A stretch of DNA of 64,000 nt from Elusimicrobiota bacterium (GCA_017525905.1 JAFXSD010000028.1:41579-105578); one strand, 5' to 3'. Shown: positions 1 to 10,776, counted from the stretch's first letter. Program-made: numbers and translations. The notes: generated by a model from the sequence alone, not told the origin.

Positions 1-411
<411 letters not shown>

Positions 412-417
412 ATAAAT

Positions 418-2028
418 TTAATAAGTTTTAAATATATTTTCTATGTCTTTTACGTTGATAGTAGCTTTTCCATCCTTATCAAAAGGATATACGGTAAGAT
501 ATCTCATTTTCCCGTTTATTTTTTTACTTACAATCCAAGCATCCGGATTTTTACTGTCTTGAACAATATTGTAACCGTCTTTTTTTAATTGTGCTTTAGC
601 CTTTTCAAATTTAAAAGTTTCATTAACTTTATCTAATGAAATAGCTTTTCTTCCATTATCATTAAAATAGGCCATAGTTACTTTCGTTTGTCCTTTTGAT
701 ATAGTCCAGTTATTGGCAGTTATCTGAATACAATTTTCTCCTTTACCCAATGAGAAATAATAGTATAAATCTGTTTTTCCGGAACAATTTACGGTATAAC
801 CAGCTTTCGTTAAATCTTTATAAGTGTTAAATATATTTTTTATGTTGTCCACATTGATTGTAGCTTTTCCGTTCTTATCAAAAGGATATACGGTAAGACA
901 TGTTGTCTTTCCGTTTATTTTTTTACTTACAATCCAAGCGTCCGGATTTTTACTGTCTTGAACAATATTGTAACCGTCTTTTTTTAATTGTGCTTTAGCC
1001 TTTTCAAATTTAAAAGTTTCATTAACTTTACTTAATGAAATAGTTTTTCCATTGTCTTCATAAGACATAGTTACTTTTGTTTGTCCTTTGGATATTGTCC
1101 AGTTATTGGCAGTTATCTGAATATAATTTTCTCCTTTTTTATCTAACGATGAATAATAAGCTAACTTCGTTTTTCCTGAGCAATTTACGGTATAACCGGC
1201 TTTCGTTAAATCTGTATAAGTGTTAAATATATTTTTTATGTTGTCCACATTGATAGTAGCTTTTCCGTTCTCATCAAAAGGATACACGGTAAGGCATATT
1301 GTTTTTCCGTTTATATCTTTGCTTACAATCCAGGCATCCGGATTCTTACCGTCTTGAACAATTGTATAACCGTTTTTTTTTAATTGTGCTTTTGCATCTT
1401 CAAATTTAAAAGTTTCATTAATTTTGTTTAATGAAATAACCTCTCCGTTATCATCAAAATAAGATATTGTTACTTTCGTTTGTCCTTTTGATATAGTCCA
1501 ATCATTAGTAGTTAGTTGGATATAATCTTGCCCTTCTTGTCCCAACGAGGAATAATAATCCAACTTCGTTTTTTCGGAACAATTTATGGTATAACCGGCT
1601 TTCGTCAAATTTGTATAAGTGTTAAATATATTTTTTATGTTGTCCACATTGATAGTAGCTTTTCCGTTCTCATCAAAAGGATATACGGTAAGACATATCT
1701 TTTTTCCGTTTATATCTTTGCTTACAATCCAAGCATCCGGATTTTTAGTGTCTTGAACAATTGCATAACCATCTTTTTTTAACTGTTCTTTTGCATTGTC
1801 GAAATCACTTGTTGTTTGTTCATTGTTATTGTTAAAATATTTTTTCAGTAACTTTTCTTTTTCTTCATCACTAACATTGTTGTTTATATTAACAGGATAA
1901 TTTGTTTGTTGGTATTCCGGTAAAGCTGTTTTTCCGGCAGAGTTTGTTTCGGCAAAAACGTTTAATGTATTGGTAAGTAAAAATGAAATTATAACAGCAA
2001 ATAGTTTTATAAAATTTTTTTTATTCAT
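418..2028 (-). CDS. secreted tandem-repeat protein of unknown function
   Basis: I do not recognise a named family. The 536-aa product begins with a clear Sec signal peptide (lysines, a hydrophobic stretch, then a VFA-E type cleavage site near residue 26), so it should be exported. From about residue 77 to the end it consists of three full copies and one half copy of a unit of about 133 aa. Each unit is itself two related halves: the first has GY.IVQD..NPDAWIVSK.INGK...LTVYPFD, the second GYT.NCS...YIQ.T.N.WTISKGQTKVT. That gives seven half-units of about 67 aa, probably small beta-rich domains. The repeats are also nearly identical in DNA, which suggests recent expansion. The ATG is preceded only by a weak Shine-Dalgarno sequence. 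A surface adhesin or binding role is possible but unproven. Confidence 0.85.
   Translation of the reverse strand: MNKKNFIKLFAVIISFLLTNTLNVFAETNSAGKTALPEYQQTNYPVNINNNVSDEEKEKLLKKYFNNNNEQTTSDFDNAKEQLKKDGYAIVQDTKNPDAWIVSKDINGKKICLTVYPFDENGKATINVDNIKNIFNTYTNLTKAGYTINCSEKTKLDYYSSLGQEGQDYIQLTTNDWTISKGQTKVTISYFDDNGEVISLNKINETFKFEDAKAQLKKNGYTIVQDGKNPDAWIVSKDINGKTICLTVYPFDENGKATINVDNIKNIFNTYTDLTKAGYTVNCSGKTKLAYYSSLDKKGENYIQITANNWTISKGQTKVTMSYEDNGKTISLSKVNETFKFEKAKAQLKKDGYNIVQDSKNPDAWIVSKKINGKTTCLTVYPFDKNGKATINVDNIKNIFNTYKDLTKAGYTVNCSGKTDLYYYFSLGKGENCIQITANNWTISKGQTKVTMAYFNDNGRKAISLDKVNETFKFEKAKAQLKKDGYNIVQDSKNPDAWIVSKKINGKMRYLTVYPFDKDGKATINVKDIENIFKTY
421..1800 (-). repeat. tandem 400-bp coding repeats (3.5 copies)
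   Basis: Direct repeats with a period of about 400 bp lie inside the secreted repeat-protein gene. Unit boundaries fall near 1800, 1404, 1005 and 607. For example, the stretch around 561-620 recurs almost unchanged around 961-1020. The reading frame is kept in all copies, so this is an in-frame protein repeat and not a CRISPR array or a satellite. Confidence 0.85.
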
Positions 2029-2135
2029 ATATCTATTTACCCCACAAATAAATAAGTGTTATACATCCATATTTATTATAGTACATTATACTGATTTGTG
2101 TTGTTAAAAAAATGTAAAATTTTTGTAAATTAATC

Positions 2136-2164
2136 TTTAACAGAATAAAAAAAAGTGATAGAAT
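2136..2164 (+). promoter_or_regulatory. candidate sigma-70 promoter for the pseudouridine synthase gene
   Basis: TTTAAC at 2136-2141 and TAGAAT at 2159-2164 are separated by 17 bp, and the ATG follows 28 bp downstream. The TAGAAT -10 hexamer recurs in other candidate promoters of this window. Confidence 0.45.
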
Positions 2165-2192
2165 ATACGAAACACAAGAAAGGAATCTGCAA

Positions 2193-2909
2193 ATGCAAAA
2201 TAAAAAATTTAATGTTATATTTGAGAATGACGATGTAATTGTTTTAAATAAATCCCACGAGATTTTTGTTTTAGACAATGAAGGAACGAAAAACAAAACA
2301 ATAACAGATGTATTAAAAGAATCTTTAAAACAGGAAATTTTTCCTTTAACATCTCTTGATTACGAGGCAAGCGGAATTGTTATTTTTGCAAAAAATAACA
2401 AAGCTTATGATTTTGTTTCGAAACAATTTAAAGAAGAAAAAGTAAGAAAGATATATTATATTTTAGTTAATGGCATTATGGACAATGAAGAAGGTGAAAT
2501 AAATAAAAAACTTTTAGTTAACGAACAAACAACTTCAGTTAACGATAAAGGTATAAAATCGGTAACAAAATATAAAGTTGTGGAACAATTTAAAAATTTT
2601 GCGTTTGTTGAAGTTTATCCCATAACAACAAGAAAAAATCAAATAAGAGCACATTTTTGGTCAATCGGAAATACTCTTGCTATAGATAAAGTTTATGGCA
2701 GTGAAGATTTTATTTTGCTTTCAAATTTAAAAAGAAGATATAAAGGTATTACAAAAGAAAAACCATTATTAAAAAGGCTACCTATGCATTTATATCAAAT
2801 GGAACTTTTGTTACCTGGAAACAAAGAAAAAAGTGTTTTTGTTGCAGACATACCGAAAGATATTCAACTCACATTAAAACAATTAAGAAAATATAATAAA
2901 AGAGGTTAG
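2193..2909 (+). CDS. RluA-family RNA pseudouridine synthase
   Basis: Predicted pseudouridine synthase of the RluA/RsuA superfamily, 238 aa, cytoplasmic, converting a uridine in rRNA or tRNA. Family marks are the opening VIFENDDVIVLNK, the catalytic loop LDYEASGIVIFAKN (the Asp is in place), the VRKIYYILVNG strand and the C-terminal TTRKNQIRAHFWSIG with IDKVYG. The usual HRLD.ETSG signature reads TSLDYEASG, so the His-Arg before the catalytic Asp is lost and the target may differ from RluA/C/D. There is no N-terminal S4 domain. The ATG has AAAGGA 8 bp upstream. The DUF362 gene follows after 3 bp, so the two are probably cotranscribed. Confidence 0.85.
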   Translation: MQNKKFNVIFENDDVIVLNKSHEIFVLDNEGTKNKTITDVLKESLKQEIFPLTSLDYEASGIVIFAKNNKAYDFVSKQFKEEKVRKIYYILVNGIMDNEEGEINKKLLVNEQTTSVNDKGIKSVTKYKVVEQFKNFAFVEVYPITTRKNQIRAHFWSIGNTLAIDKVYGSEDFILLSNLKRRYKGITKEKPLLKRLPMHLYQMELLLPGNKEKSVFVADIPKDIQLTLKQLRKYNKRG

Positions 2910-2912
2910 TAT

Positions 2913-3956
2913 ATGTCCGGGAAAGTTTACTTTTTACCTTGGAATAAGAAAAATGAGTTTTATAAATTTTTAAAATTCGCAAGAGCTTTCGACCATGTAA
3001 AAGCAAGACAGTTTGTTGCAATAAAAATGCATTTCGGTGAAGATGGTAACGAAGGGTATGTTAAACCTGAATACACAAAAGTTTTAACGGACATTGCAAA
3101 AGAAAAAACCGCATTTCCTTTTCTTACAGATGCAAGCACAATTTATGTAGGTAAACGTTCCGACGCATATCATCATTTATTATTGGCAAATAAACATGGC
3201 TTTAATATAGATAATTGCGGTTGTCCTGTGATTATTTCCGATGGTTTAAGAGGAAATGCTGCAGCTGAAGTAGAAATAAACAAAAAGCATTTTAAAACAG
3301 TTTCTGTTGCAAGAGATATTTATTACACGGATTCTTTTATATTTTTAAATCATTTTAAAGGGCATGAAATTGCCGGATTTGGCGGAGCATTAAAAAACAT
3401 AGGTATGGGATGCGGAAGTAAGGCAGGAAAGTATGCTATGCATCATAATACAAGTCCGGAAGTTGACACAACAAACTGTATAGGTTGCGGTAATTGTGTA
3501 AAATGGTGCCCGCCTAAAGCATTGGAGCTTAAAAATAAAAAAATTACATTTAATAAAGAAAAGTGTATAGGTTGCGGAGAATGCACTATAAGTTGTCCTA
3601 AAGGAGTATTTGAGCTTTCTTGGGATGACAGCTTAAAAAATGTGCAAGAGAAAATCGTTGAAGTCTGTTATGGTGTATTAAAGAATAAAAAAAGTTTCAG
3701 TATAAGTTTTTTAAATCATATAACTAAATACTGTGACTGTAATACAAGAAGAGATAAAGTATTACTTGACGATATAGGAATTGTTGCCGGTGCTGATCCT
3801 GTTGCCGTAGACAAAGCAAGCATAGATATTGTAAATAAAATTTACGGTAAAGATTTTATAAAACATCTTTATCCCGATATAGACTATATGGTTCAATTAA
3901 ACTATGCACAAGAATTGGGTATCGGTTCTAAGGAATATACTCTAATACAATATTAG
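2913..3956 (+). CDS. DUF362 protein with two 4Fe-4S clusters
   Basis: A 347-aa cytoplasmic iron-sulfur protein of the DUF362 family. The N-terminal part has the typical ..VAIKMHFGEDGNEGYVKPEY segment. The middle carries two ferredoxin motifs, CIGCGNCVKWCP and CIGCGECTISCP (about residues 190-230), each able to hold a 4Fe-4S cluster. The C-terminal part has GIVAGADPVAVDKASIDIVN, also typical of the family. The biochemical role of DUF362 proteins is not firmly established; an electron-transfer or redox-enzyme role is likely. The ATG is preceded by an AGAGG box, 3 bp after the pseudouridine synthase stop. Confidence 0.88.
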   Translation: MSGKVYFLPWNKKNEFYKFLKFARAFDHVKARQFVAIKMHFGEDGNEGYVKPEYTKVLTDIAKEKTAFPFLTDASTIYVGKRSDAYHHLLLANKHGFNIDNCGCPVIISDGLRGNAAAEVEINKKHFKTVSVARDIYYTDSFIFLNHFKGHEIAGFGGALKNIGMGCGSKAGKYAMHHNTSPEVDTTNCIGCGNCVKWCPPKALELKNKKITFNKEKCIGCGECTISCPKGVFELSWDDSLKNVQEKIVEVCYGVLKNKKSFSISFLNHITKYCDCNTRRDKVLLDDIGIVAGADPVAVDKASIDIVNKIYGKDFIKHLYPDIDYMVQLNYAQELGIGSKEYTLIQY

Positions 3957-4019
3957 TTTTTTGAACTAATGTTAAATCTTTCAATTCAATTTTTTTTAAT
4001 TGCGAATGATAGTGTTGTC

Positions 4020-7000
4020 TTATGCGGCTGACAACAAATCTCTTATTTTATCAATGTTAATATCTGTGGTAACCGTTTTTGCTGTTGTCATATATTTCAA
4101 GTTCAAATCATATAACAAAGGTATTTTATCGAAAGATTTTACTAACGCTTTTCTAAAGTTGTCGGATATAGCGATTTCTTCCGAATTGTATTCAAAAGTA
4201 TCACTGATTTTTATATTTGTTAATACATTTCCTGCAGTTTTGACTCCCTGTTTCTTATAATTCTTGTTTTTTATCTGTTCCAAGATATATTTGTTTATTT
4301 CAAGTTCTATTTCTTCATTAGATATTTCCGACTCTGATGGATTTTGATATTCATAAGATAAGCAAGTTAGATACTTTCCGTTACCTGCCAATATTTTGTT
4401 TACATAAACGGTAAAAGGAATGCTCATGTTTTTTATCACAATAAACTTCTGCTCTAACATGTTTTCTTCAGAAATAATTTCTTTTATTCTGCTTGGAACA
4501 ATTGCAATTGTGGAAATCCCGTTCAAAAGAAGCTTTTCGATTTCTTCTTTTATTTGTTTTTCCGTAGATACCATTACCAATGTCGTTTTCCTTCTCGTTA
4601 AAATTAATATCTTTTTAAGTAAAGGGAAAATATTTAAAATTATTGTAAATTTTGTATCCCGCTCTGAAACATCCGGAGTATAGTCTTTTGAAAAAGTTTC
4701 AGAGTCTCCTTTTAAAAATCCTCTGTATCTTACTCCGGATAAAGAGATTTCTATACCTAATCCCGCTCCATGAGGTTTCTGATAACCGGAAGACATTTCT
4801 CCGTCTGAACTTAAGATTGTTAAATTTCTATAATATTTATTGAAGACCTTGAATATTTCCGACTCGGCTCTTTTTATATCGACTTTGTTTATTTTAGATA
4901 TCGGATTATGTCCTACAACCAATGTGGATATTCCCATTTTGTTCAATATTGAGAAGAATCCGCCGAACTGTTCTTTCATTTGTTTTAAATTTGCCGGTTT
5001 TATTCTTGTTGTATTATCGGCATAAACTGCTGTTATTAGTGTAAGAGCTTCCCTTATTTTAGATAGTTGTTTCGACTCTTTTTCCGGATCATAATCTCTT
5101 ATATCTTTAGCAATTTTTCCTAAACCTTTCAATATATTTTTGTTTCTGTATCTTTTATTTTTATAAACGAACCCTTTTTCTCGAACACCATCTTTATCTT
5201 TTTCCACAAAAACACCATCTTCGTCGTTTACATGTCCGATAGAAACTTCTCCATTATCATCTACGGGAAGAAGCGAATGCATATAGCAGTTCCCGAAATG
5301 ATCTATTCTGTATAAATAGAAATTCCTATGATAAAATTTTAATAGTTCTTTTATATATTCATTATCAAAATATGTTGCAGGAGTAACAAGAGGCATTTGA
5401 TCGGACATTTTTTTGTTTCTTCTTTCTATTTTCCTGTTTAATTGTTCAAGAAAACCATTAGATCCTCCCCCCCAATTATTATGAAATACCCAATCCAATG
5501 CATTCCATTCCGTGCTTTCATAATTTCTATACATTATTGAATCTATTACAAGCCATCCCCAATCCCCGTTTGAATATTTTTTGTTCAATATATCTTGTTG
5601 TTCTGTTATTATTGAATCTATTTCATTTTGTAAACTGTTCCAATAGTTTTCATATTGAGGATATCTATACATTAAACTTGTCAGTTCGTTCTTTCTGTCT
5701 TTCCACCAATTTATCGACATTTTATTTACAGCCCTGATACCTGTATAAACAACAACACCTACATTCCTTCCAAAAAATTTCTTGTGGAAAGAAAGAAGTT
5801 CTTCGTCTTGTGCAAAAATATCTTTAGGATTATTTAAAACATCGTTCCCTTTTTCTTTTAATTCAAAGCCAAAAGTATCATGAAACAATTTTTGTAATTT
5901 CTGCTCTTTCTTATTTTCTTTCCATTCCTTCTGAACGGCATCAGCATTTTTCATATAGTCATAAAGTTTTTCTGCCCAAAATTTTTTACTCTTTGCATTT
6001 GTTCTTCTTATTTTTCTGTCCATTATTTCTTCAGGATCTTTCGGCTCATTGTCTTCTTCTGCTCCATAAGTCCTCATAGCATTAAGAAGATCAAAAATTT
6101 TTATTTCTTTTTTTGTCCCTTCTTTGTCAAAGACTTCAACTGTATAATTCTTATATATACCTTTATAACCTTCGTAAAACGGAAGATGTAGCCCCAACAA
6201 ATTCATGAAAGCATATATATCATGGTTTCCCATAATATATCTTAATTTTCCTGTTTTTGATATTTGATTTAATAGTTCGAAAGTTTCAAACTGTTTATCC
6301 CCTCTGTCAAGCATATCACCCAAAATATAAACGTTTTTCTTAATAGTTTTTATTCTTGAGATTATATCTTTATTAAGTTTTTTCTCAGTTTCTTCTATTT
6401 TATCTTCCATTTCATTAAGCTCTTCAACAGTCAAAGTTATTGTCTTGTCTTGTTTGATTAAATCTGCTTCATTAAATGTTCTCATACTTTCATAGATATT
6501 ATAAGTGGGATCCAACATTTTTATAAGAATTTCCGAAAATCTGTTATATCCTCCGTGCATATCGGATAAAACAATGTTTGAATGCGAAGATCTCTTAAAC
6601 AGTATTTTATATATTGTTAAAATTTTTGAAGAGAATCCGAAAGATGATTCTTTTTTTATGAAACTGAATATTTTCTTTTTGAAACTATCTTCTTCTTCTT
6701 CTTCCTCTTCTGTCTTTACTTTTAATATCTCTCTAAGTTGTTCAATAGATATTCTTTCATATCCATCTATAAAGTTACCGGTTGAGAAAGTGTCGTTTAT
6801 AGCATTTATTGCAAGTTCTATCACCTCGTCAAATTTCTTGTATCTCTCCGTAATATCACCTCCTATCGGAGTAGAAAGTGCTAAAGCATTTTTTATTTTA
6901 TCTTGGTTGTTATACACGAATTTAATTAGAGCATGTTTATCTTCGAAAGCCACTTTTGCGAATTCTTTACCACCGGTTGTAAGGTAGAAATTTGGATTTC

Positions 7001-10000
7001 TTCTGTAGAATTGTCTCATTAAATCGTTTATTGCATCTCCTCCGTCAACTTCTAAATACAATCCTTTTTTTATTAGTGTCTGTCTGTCGGATGTTTTAAG
7101 ATCTTTGTTTAAGATTTTTTCTTTTCGTTTTATCCAAACGTCCAATACTCTGCCGAAATCAAGTGTTGCCGTAAGTCCGTCGGCATCATGGAGTAAACAA
7201 GCTTCATAACAGTAATTAGGATCTTTTATATTGTGAGCAGGTCTTAAAAGTGTTTCCTTGTTTTTGTCTTCTAAAAGGCTTTTATATTTTTTATGATTCT
7301 TTCCTACCACACAAATTTTATCTATTTCTTCTTTACTTAAATTTGAACCTCTTGTTAAAATTGTTCTTGCGTATACGGCAGAATTTGCTTCATGGTTTTG
7401 TCTAAAAAAAGTACAACTTATATCATGTAATAAGGCTGAATAAATTAGAGTTTTCATATCTACTTTTTTATTGAAATCAAGCGACATGATGTCCATCGCA
7501 ACAGATAGAACTTCCATGGAATGATCTAATGCATGTTCGGCAACTACAGTATTGTTGTTGTAGAAAGATTCAAACATCCATGTTGGCATAACTTTATACA
7601 TAGCATTAAGACATGAGTTGAAGTGTGTTATAAAATTATTCAATTTTATAATTTCTATTTTTTCTTTTTCCGACAGTTGTTTAAATTCTTTAAATTCTTT
7701 TATATTTAGAAAGTATTCCAATTCTTTTAGTTTTTCTGGTTCAAAATCCGGTATGTCCTTTAAAAGTTCCAAATCATCTTTGCCGATCTTGTTTTTTGCA
7801 TAGAAAAGATTTAAAATGCCTGCGTATTGTAAATATAAATCCGCTTGTTTTGATTTAACTTCTTTTATTCTTTCTTCTTTTTTCTTTCGTGCTTCTTCCT
7901 CTTCTTTAGTATTTCCTTTTTCTTCAATACTTTTTTCCAAGAATTCTTCCACTGAGCTGAATTTATTAGGGTTAGAATCAATCAATTCGCTAAAAAAGTC
8001 TTCTTGTTTTTTTCTTGATATAGCAAAGGAGTTTTCATCATTGTCACTTGGGCTTAAAAGTTCTTCCATATGTACAAGTTCGGCATATTTTCTTCCTTTT
8101 TCTAAAAGGTTTTTTTTGTTTACTACACTTATTAATTCTTCAATAAAGTATTTATAATGTGCCAATTTCTTTAGGAAACGACTTTTGTTCGCAAATAAAC
8201 AGACTCTCTGTCCTTTTGCATTGGTTTTAAAAAAAGCATTGTTTATCTGTCCTTTTATTTTTGATAATTCTTTTTCTGTCAAAATTCGATCTGCATCTTT
8301 ACCGTAATTTCGTTTTGCTACAGCATCAATAATATATTTTATATCGTTATACATCATTAAGTTTTCAAAATTACGATATTCTTCCGAAGATAATTTCCCT
8401 TTTAATTCATGAGCAATTTCATGAATAATACCGGTTTTCAACAATGCTTCTTTTATTGTGTTATCTTCCACTTCAAAAATAGCTCGGTTTACACCTATAA
8501 AACCATTATTAAGATGATCCTCAAACAAATTTGTTGACTTATCCAAAAAGCCTATAAATAAAGTACCTTTGAAATCCGCTTTAGATCCGCCAACTCTTTT
8601 TATTGAATCTTTCAATATCTCTTTTATACTTTCTTCGGTTAGATATTCTTTCAACCCATTTTCTATAAATATTGTTACTTTTTTATTTGTAAAAGATTTA
8701 AACTCCGCTCTGTTTTTCATGTAATCGAAAAAAGGATCTTTATCAAAATCTATATCGTATCTTGAAACATTGTTTTTTACAGGCTTTGTATCTATATATG
8801 ACATTAACAGTCCGTAAGCTAAATTGTATGCTTTTATTGCACTGAAAAACATGGATAAATTAAAAAATAAGCTCTTCCTGTTTCCTAATCTTTTTGAAAA
8901 GAAACTTGACGAATATTCTAAATGGGGATTCAATTTCATTGATGTTGCTTGATATATACCGAAATGCTTTCTAAGTAAACTTAAGAGTTTTTCTATTAAT
9001 TGCTTCTTTTCTTGCTTTTCTGTATAGTTGTTGTAATTTACCGAAGCTTTTTCCCAGATGACTTGTCCGTTTTCTACTTTGAATTTCAGTTCTTGTCCGT
9101 CTATATCTATGATGAAAGCGGAGTTAGTTCTTTTTATAGATATAGGTATATTCCCGAACAAAGGGCTTCTGGTTTCTTCACTTTCCCCTATTATGGATAA
9201 AAGTTTCCTTTCTGTTTCTTCAGGAGAATAGTTGTTTACGGATGTCAATGCATTTACTAAAGATTCGAAAAATACGGAAATTGTTGCATCTTGCAACAAA
9301 CCCGTATTTGCCAACATTATTTTGATGGGAGCTAAAGCCGATCTGTTTGTAGATGATACTATTTCATTATAAAAAGTATTTGTCGTTTGCCCGTTTATAC
9401 TTGGAGTTATAAATAAATATGAAATGTTTTTGTCTTTTAAATATTGCGAAATTGAGTTGTGAAATCCGCCTGCTATAACGATAGTAAGTTTTTTCTTGTT
9501 TTCTTTTTCTTTTAAAGACTTTGTTATGTTATCAACAAATATTTTATTTCTGTCTATATTTGTTTGGTGATATTCAAAAAGTAAATCATCGAGTAATAAA
9601 TCTTCATAATCATAATAATCTTGAGCAAGATAAGTCGGTAATAAATTTATGTATCTTTCATAATTATTTATGAAAAAATTATAATCTTCATCGGATATTG
9701 ATAAAGACAAGAAATTCTTAAACAATTGAGTCATCTTTACAATAAAAAGATTTTGTTGCATTTTATTATCGGACATTGATGATAAATAGTTGTTAAAAAT
9801 TTTGTTTTGTTGAGATATTAAAGAAACTAAATTTAATTTTGATTTTTCATTTGTGTATTTTAAAAATAAATACAGCTCATTATATTTGTTTATGTCTTTT
9901 TCTTGAGATGTTATTTTATTGTACAAATCATTATAATATTCCGTTAAATTTTCTTTTTTTGAAAGTGTTATTAACGAATGATATTCGTTAATATCTAAAT

Positions 10001-10766
10001 TATGTTTTAAATCCTCAATGAAAGCGGAGTATTCTGCTTTTAATTTCCTTTTATTTATTGCGCTTATATTATTGTAAATCGATATATATTTGTGTAAGTC
10101 ATCATAATTAATAATAGGTTGATTTATTTCTTTGAGTGTCTGTTTGTCCGATAAATCCGAACTTATAATTTTTTTCAAGTTTTTTATATTGTCTATCTTT
10201 GAAAATAAATTGTTTTCAAACTCAACAAATGTTTCTGTAATATATTGGTTGTCTTCTAAAATTTGGGCGTTTCTTTTTATATTGTTAATATATAACGACC
10301 AATTTTCAAGACCGCAAATTTTTGCATTTGTATTATTTTTAATTAAAAAATATTCCGGACCGGTCAAAGCATTACTTTTTAATAATGCATCTGCAACATT
10401 ATATTTTTTTAATTCCTGTAATACGGAAATATCTGCTTGCCCCTCAGGTATGCCTTCAAGAAGAATTGTATCTATTCCGTATTTGGTATCCAGCTCTTCA
10501 ATAATTTCGGATATGTTCTTCTGAACGGAAGGATTCCCGTGTAAATCTTGTATGAAAACAACTAAATCATTCTTGATTATCGGAGAAACAAAATAATCTG
10601 TTATCATTGCAATATCAGGATTTAAAAATTTTTGTTCCTGCATTAGCGGCAACACAGGTTGAATTTGAGCGGCAGCATATACATAATCATTTATTACAAA
10701 AGAATTTAAAATGAATATAGAAATAATTACGGACAGCAGTTTTTTTATAAAGCGGCTTTTTTTCAT
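4020..10766 (-). CDS. giant protein 1: QDLH domain, HExxH region, HD domain, class III FBPase-like phosphatase
   Basis: 2248 aa in one uninterrupted frame, with a GAGGGG ribosome site before the ATG. A signal sequence (residues 1-33) leads into an N-terminal domain with FIQDLHGN (about 72) and IAGGFHNS (about 433), shared with giants 2 and 3. A hydrophobic stretch lies near 640-665. Then come an HEIAHE zinc-protease-like motif (about 780), an HD phosphohydrolase domain (HALDHS about 1078, LLHDIS about 1114) and a metallophosphatase with SDMHGGY (about 1402), GDMLDRG (1484), GNHD (1513), HSLLPVDDNGE and VVGHNP (1952). The set and order of the latter match class III fructose-1,6-bisphosphatase. 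The C-terminus ends in DLLSAA like the other giants. It is the last gene of an operon, 10 bp behind the ABC-F gene. Domain calls rest on motifs; enzyme activity is inferred. Confidence 0.8.
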   Translation of the reverse strand: MKKSRFIKKLLSVIISIFILNSFVINDYVYAAAQIQPVLPLMQEQKFLNPDIAMITDYFVSPIIKNDLVVFIQDLHGNPSVQKNISEIIEELDTKYGIDTILLEGIPEGQADISVLQELKKYNVADALLKSNALTGPEYFLIKNNTNAKICGLENWSLYINNIKRNAQILEDNQYITETFVEFENNLFSKIDNIKNLKKIISSDLSDKQTLKEINQPIINYDDLHKYISIYNNISAINKRKLKAEYSAFIEDLKHNLDINEYHSLITLSKKENLTEYYNDLYNKITSQEKDINKYNELYLFLKYTNEKSKLNLVSLISQQNKIFNNYLSSMSDNKMQQNLFIVKMTQLFKNFLSLSISDEDYNFFINNYERYINLLPTYLAQDYYDYEDLLLDDLLFEYHQTNIDRNKIFVDNITKSLKEKENKKKLTIVIAGGFHNSISQYLKDKNISYLFITPSINGQTTNTFYNEIVSSTNRSALAPIKIMLANTGLLQDATISVFFESLVNALTSVNNYSPEETERKLLSIIGESEETRSPLFGNIPISIKRTNSAFIIDIDGQELKFKVENGQVIWEKASVNYNNYTEKQEKKQLIEKLLSLLRKHFGIYQATSMKLNPHLEYSSSFFSKRLGNRKSLFFNLSMFFSAIKAYNLAYGLLMSYIDTKPVKNNVSRYDIDFDKDPFFDYMKNRAEFKSFTNKKVTIFIENGLKEYLTEESIKEILKDSIKRVGGSKADFKGTLFIGFLDKSTNLFEDHLNNGFIGVNRAIFEVEDNTIKEALLKTGIIHEIAHELKGKLSSEEYRNFENLMMYNDIKYIIDAVAKRNYGKDADRILTEKELSKIKGQINNAFFKTNAKGQRVCLFANKSRFLKKLAHYKYFIEELISVVNKKNLLEKGRKYAELVHMEELLSPSDNDENSFAISRKKQEDFFSELIDSNPNKFSSVEEFLEKSIEEKGNTKEEEEARKKKEERIKEVKSKQADLYLQYAGILNLFYAKNKIGKDDLELLKDIPDFEPEKLKELEYFLNIKEFKEFKQLSEKEKIEIIKLNNFITHFNSCLNAMYKVMPTWMFESFYNNNTVVAEHALDHSMEVLSVAMDIMSLDFNKKVDMKTLIYSALLHDISCTFFRQNHEANSAVYARTILTRGSNLSKEEIDKICVVGKNHKKYKSLLEDKNKETLLRPAHNIKDPNYCYEACLLHDADGLTATLDFGRVLDVWIKRKEKILNKDLKTSDRQTLIKKGLYLEVDGGDAINDLMRQFYRRNPNFYLTTGGKEFAKVAFEDKHALIKFVYNNQDKIKNALALSTPIGGDITERYKKFDEVIELAINAINDTFSTGNFIDGYERISIEQLREILKVKTEEEEEEEDSFKKKIFSFIKKESSFGFSSKILTIYKILFKRSSHSNIVLSDMHGGYNRFSEILIKMLDPTYNIYESMRTFNEADLIKQDKTITLTVEELNEMEDKIEETEKKLNKDIISRIKTIKKNVYILGDMLDRGDKQFETFELLNQISKTGKLRYIMGNHDIYAFMNLLGLHLPFYEGYKGIYKNYTVEVFDKEGTKKEIKIFDLLNAMRTYGAEEDNEPKDPEEIMDRKIRRTNAKSKKFWAEKLYDYMKNADAVQKEWKENKKEQKLQKLFHDTFGFELKEKGNDVLNNPKDIFAQDEELLSFHKKFFGRNVGVVVYTGIRAVNKMSINWWKDRKNELTSLMYRYPQYENYWNSLQNEIDSIITEQQDILNKKYSNGDWGWLVIDSIMYRNYESTEWNALDWVFHNNWGGGSNGFLEQLNRKIERRNKKMSDQMPLVTPATYFDNEYIKELLKFYHRNFYLYRIDHFGNCYMHSLLPVDDNGEVSIGHVNDEDGVFVEKDKDGVREKGFVYKNKRYRNKNILKGLGKIAKDIRDYDPEKESKQLSKIREALTLITAVYADNTTRIKPANLKQMKEQFGGFFSILNKMGISTLVVGHNPISKINKVDIKRAESEIFKVFNKYYRNLTILSSDGEMSSGYQKPHGAGLGIEISLSGVRYRGFLKGDSETFSKDYTPDVSERDTKFTIILNIFPLLKKILILTRRKTTLVMVSTEKQIKEEIEKLLLNGISTIAIVPSRIKEIISEENMLEQKFIVIKNMSIPFTVYVNKILAGNGKYLTCLSYEYQNPSESEISNEEIELEINKYILEQIKNKNYKKQGVKTAGNVLTNIKISDTFEYNSEEIAISDNFRKALVKSFDKIPLLYDLNLKYMTTAKTVTTDINIDKIRDLLSAA

Positions 10767-10776
10767 TTTGTTCCCC

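Noticed and set aside
421..1800. Possible CRISPR array
   Set aside because: The repeats are about 400 bp, contiguous, coding and in frame, with no short spacers and no cas genes.
3957..4019. Terminator between the DUF362 gene and giant 1
   Set aside because: Only A/T pairings are possible and no convincing stem was found.
6505..6987. Open frame of 160 codons on the plus strand inside giant 1
   Set aside because: It is antisense to conserved HD and phosphatase motifs, is serine/phenylalanine rich as expected of the reverse of a Lys/Glu-rich gene, and has no family similarity.
4020..10766. Giant genes as artefacts of fused neighbours
   Set aside because: Each is a single frame with one signal sequence or continuous domain order, its own ribosome site where visible, and the shared tail only at the true end.
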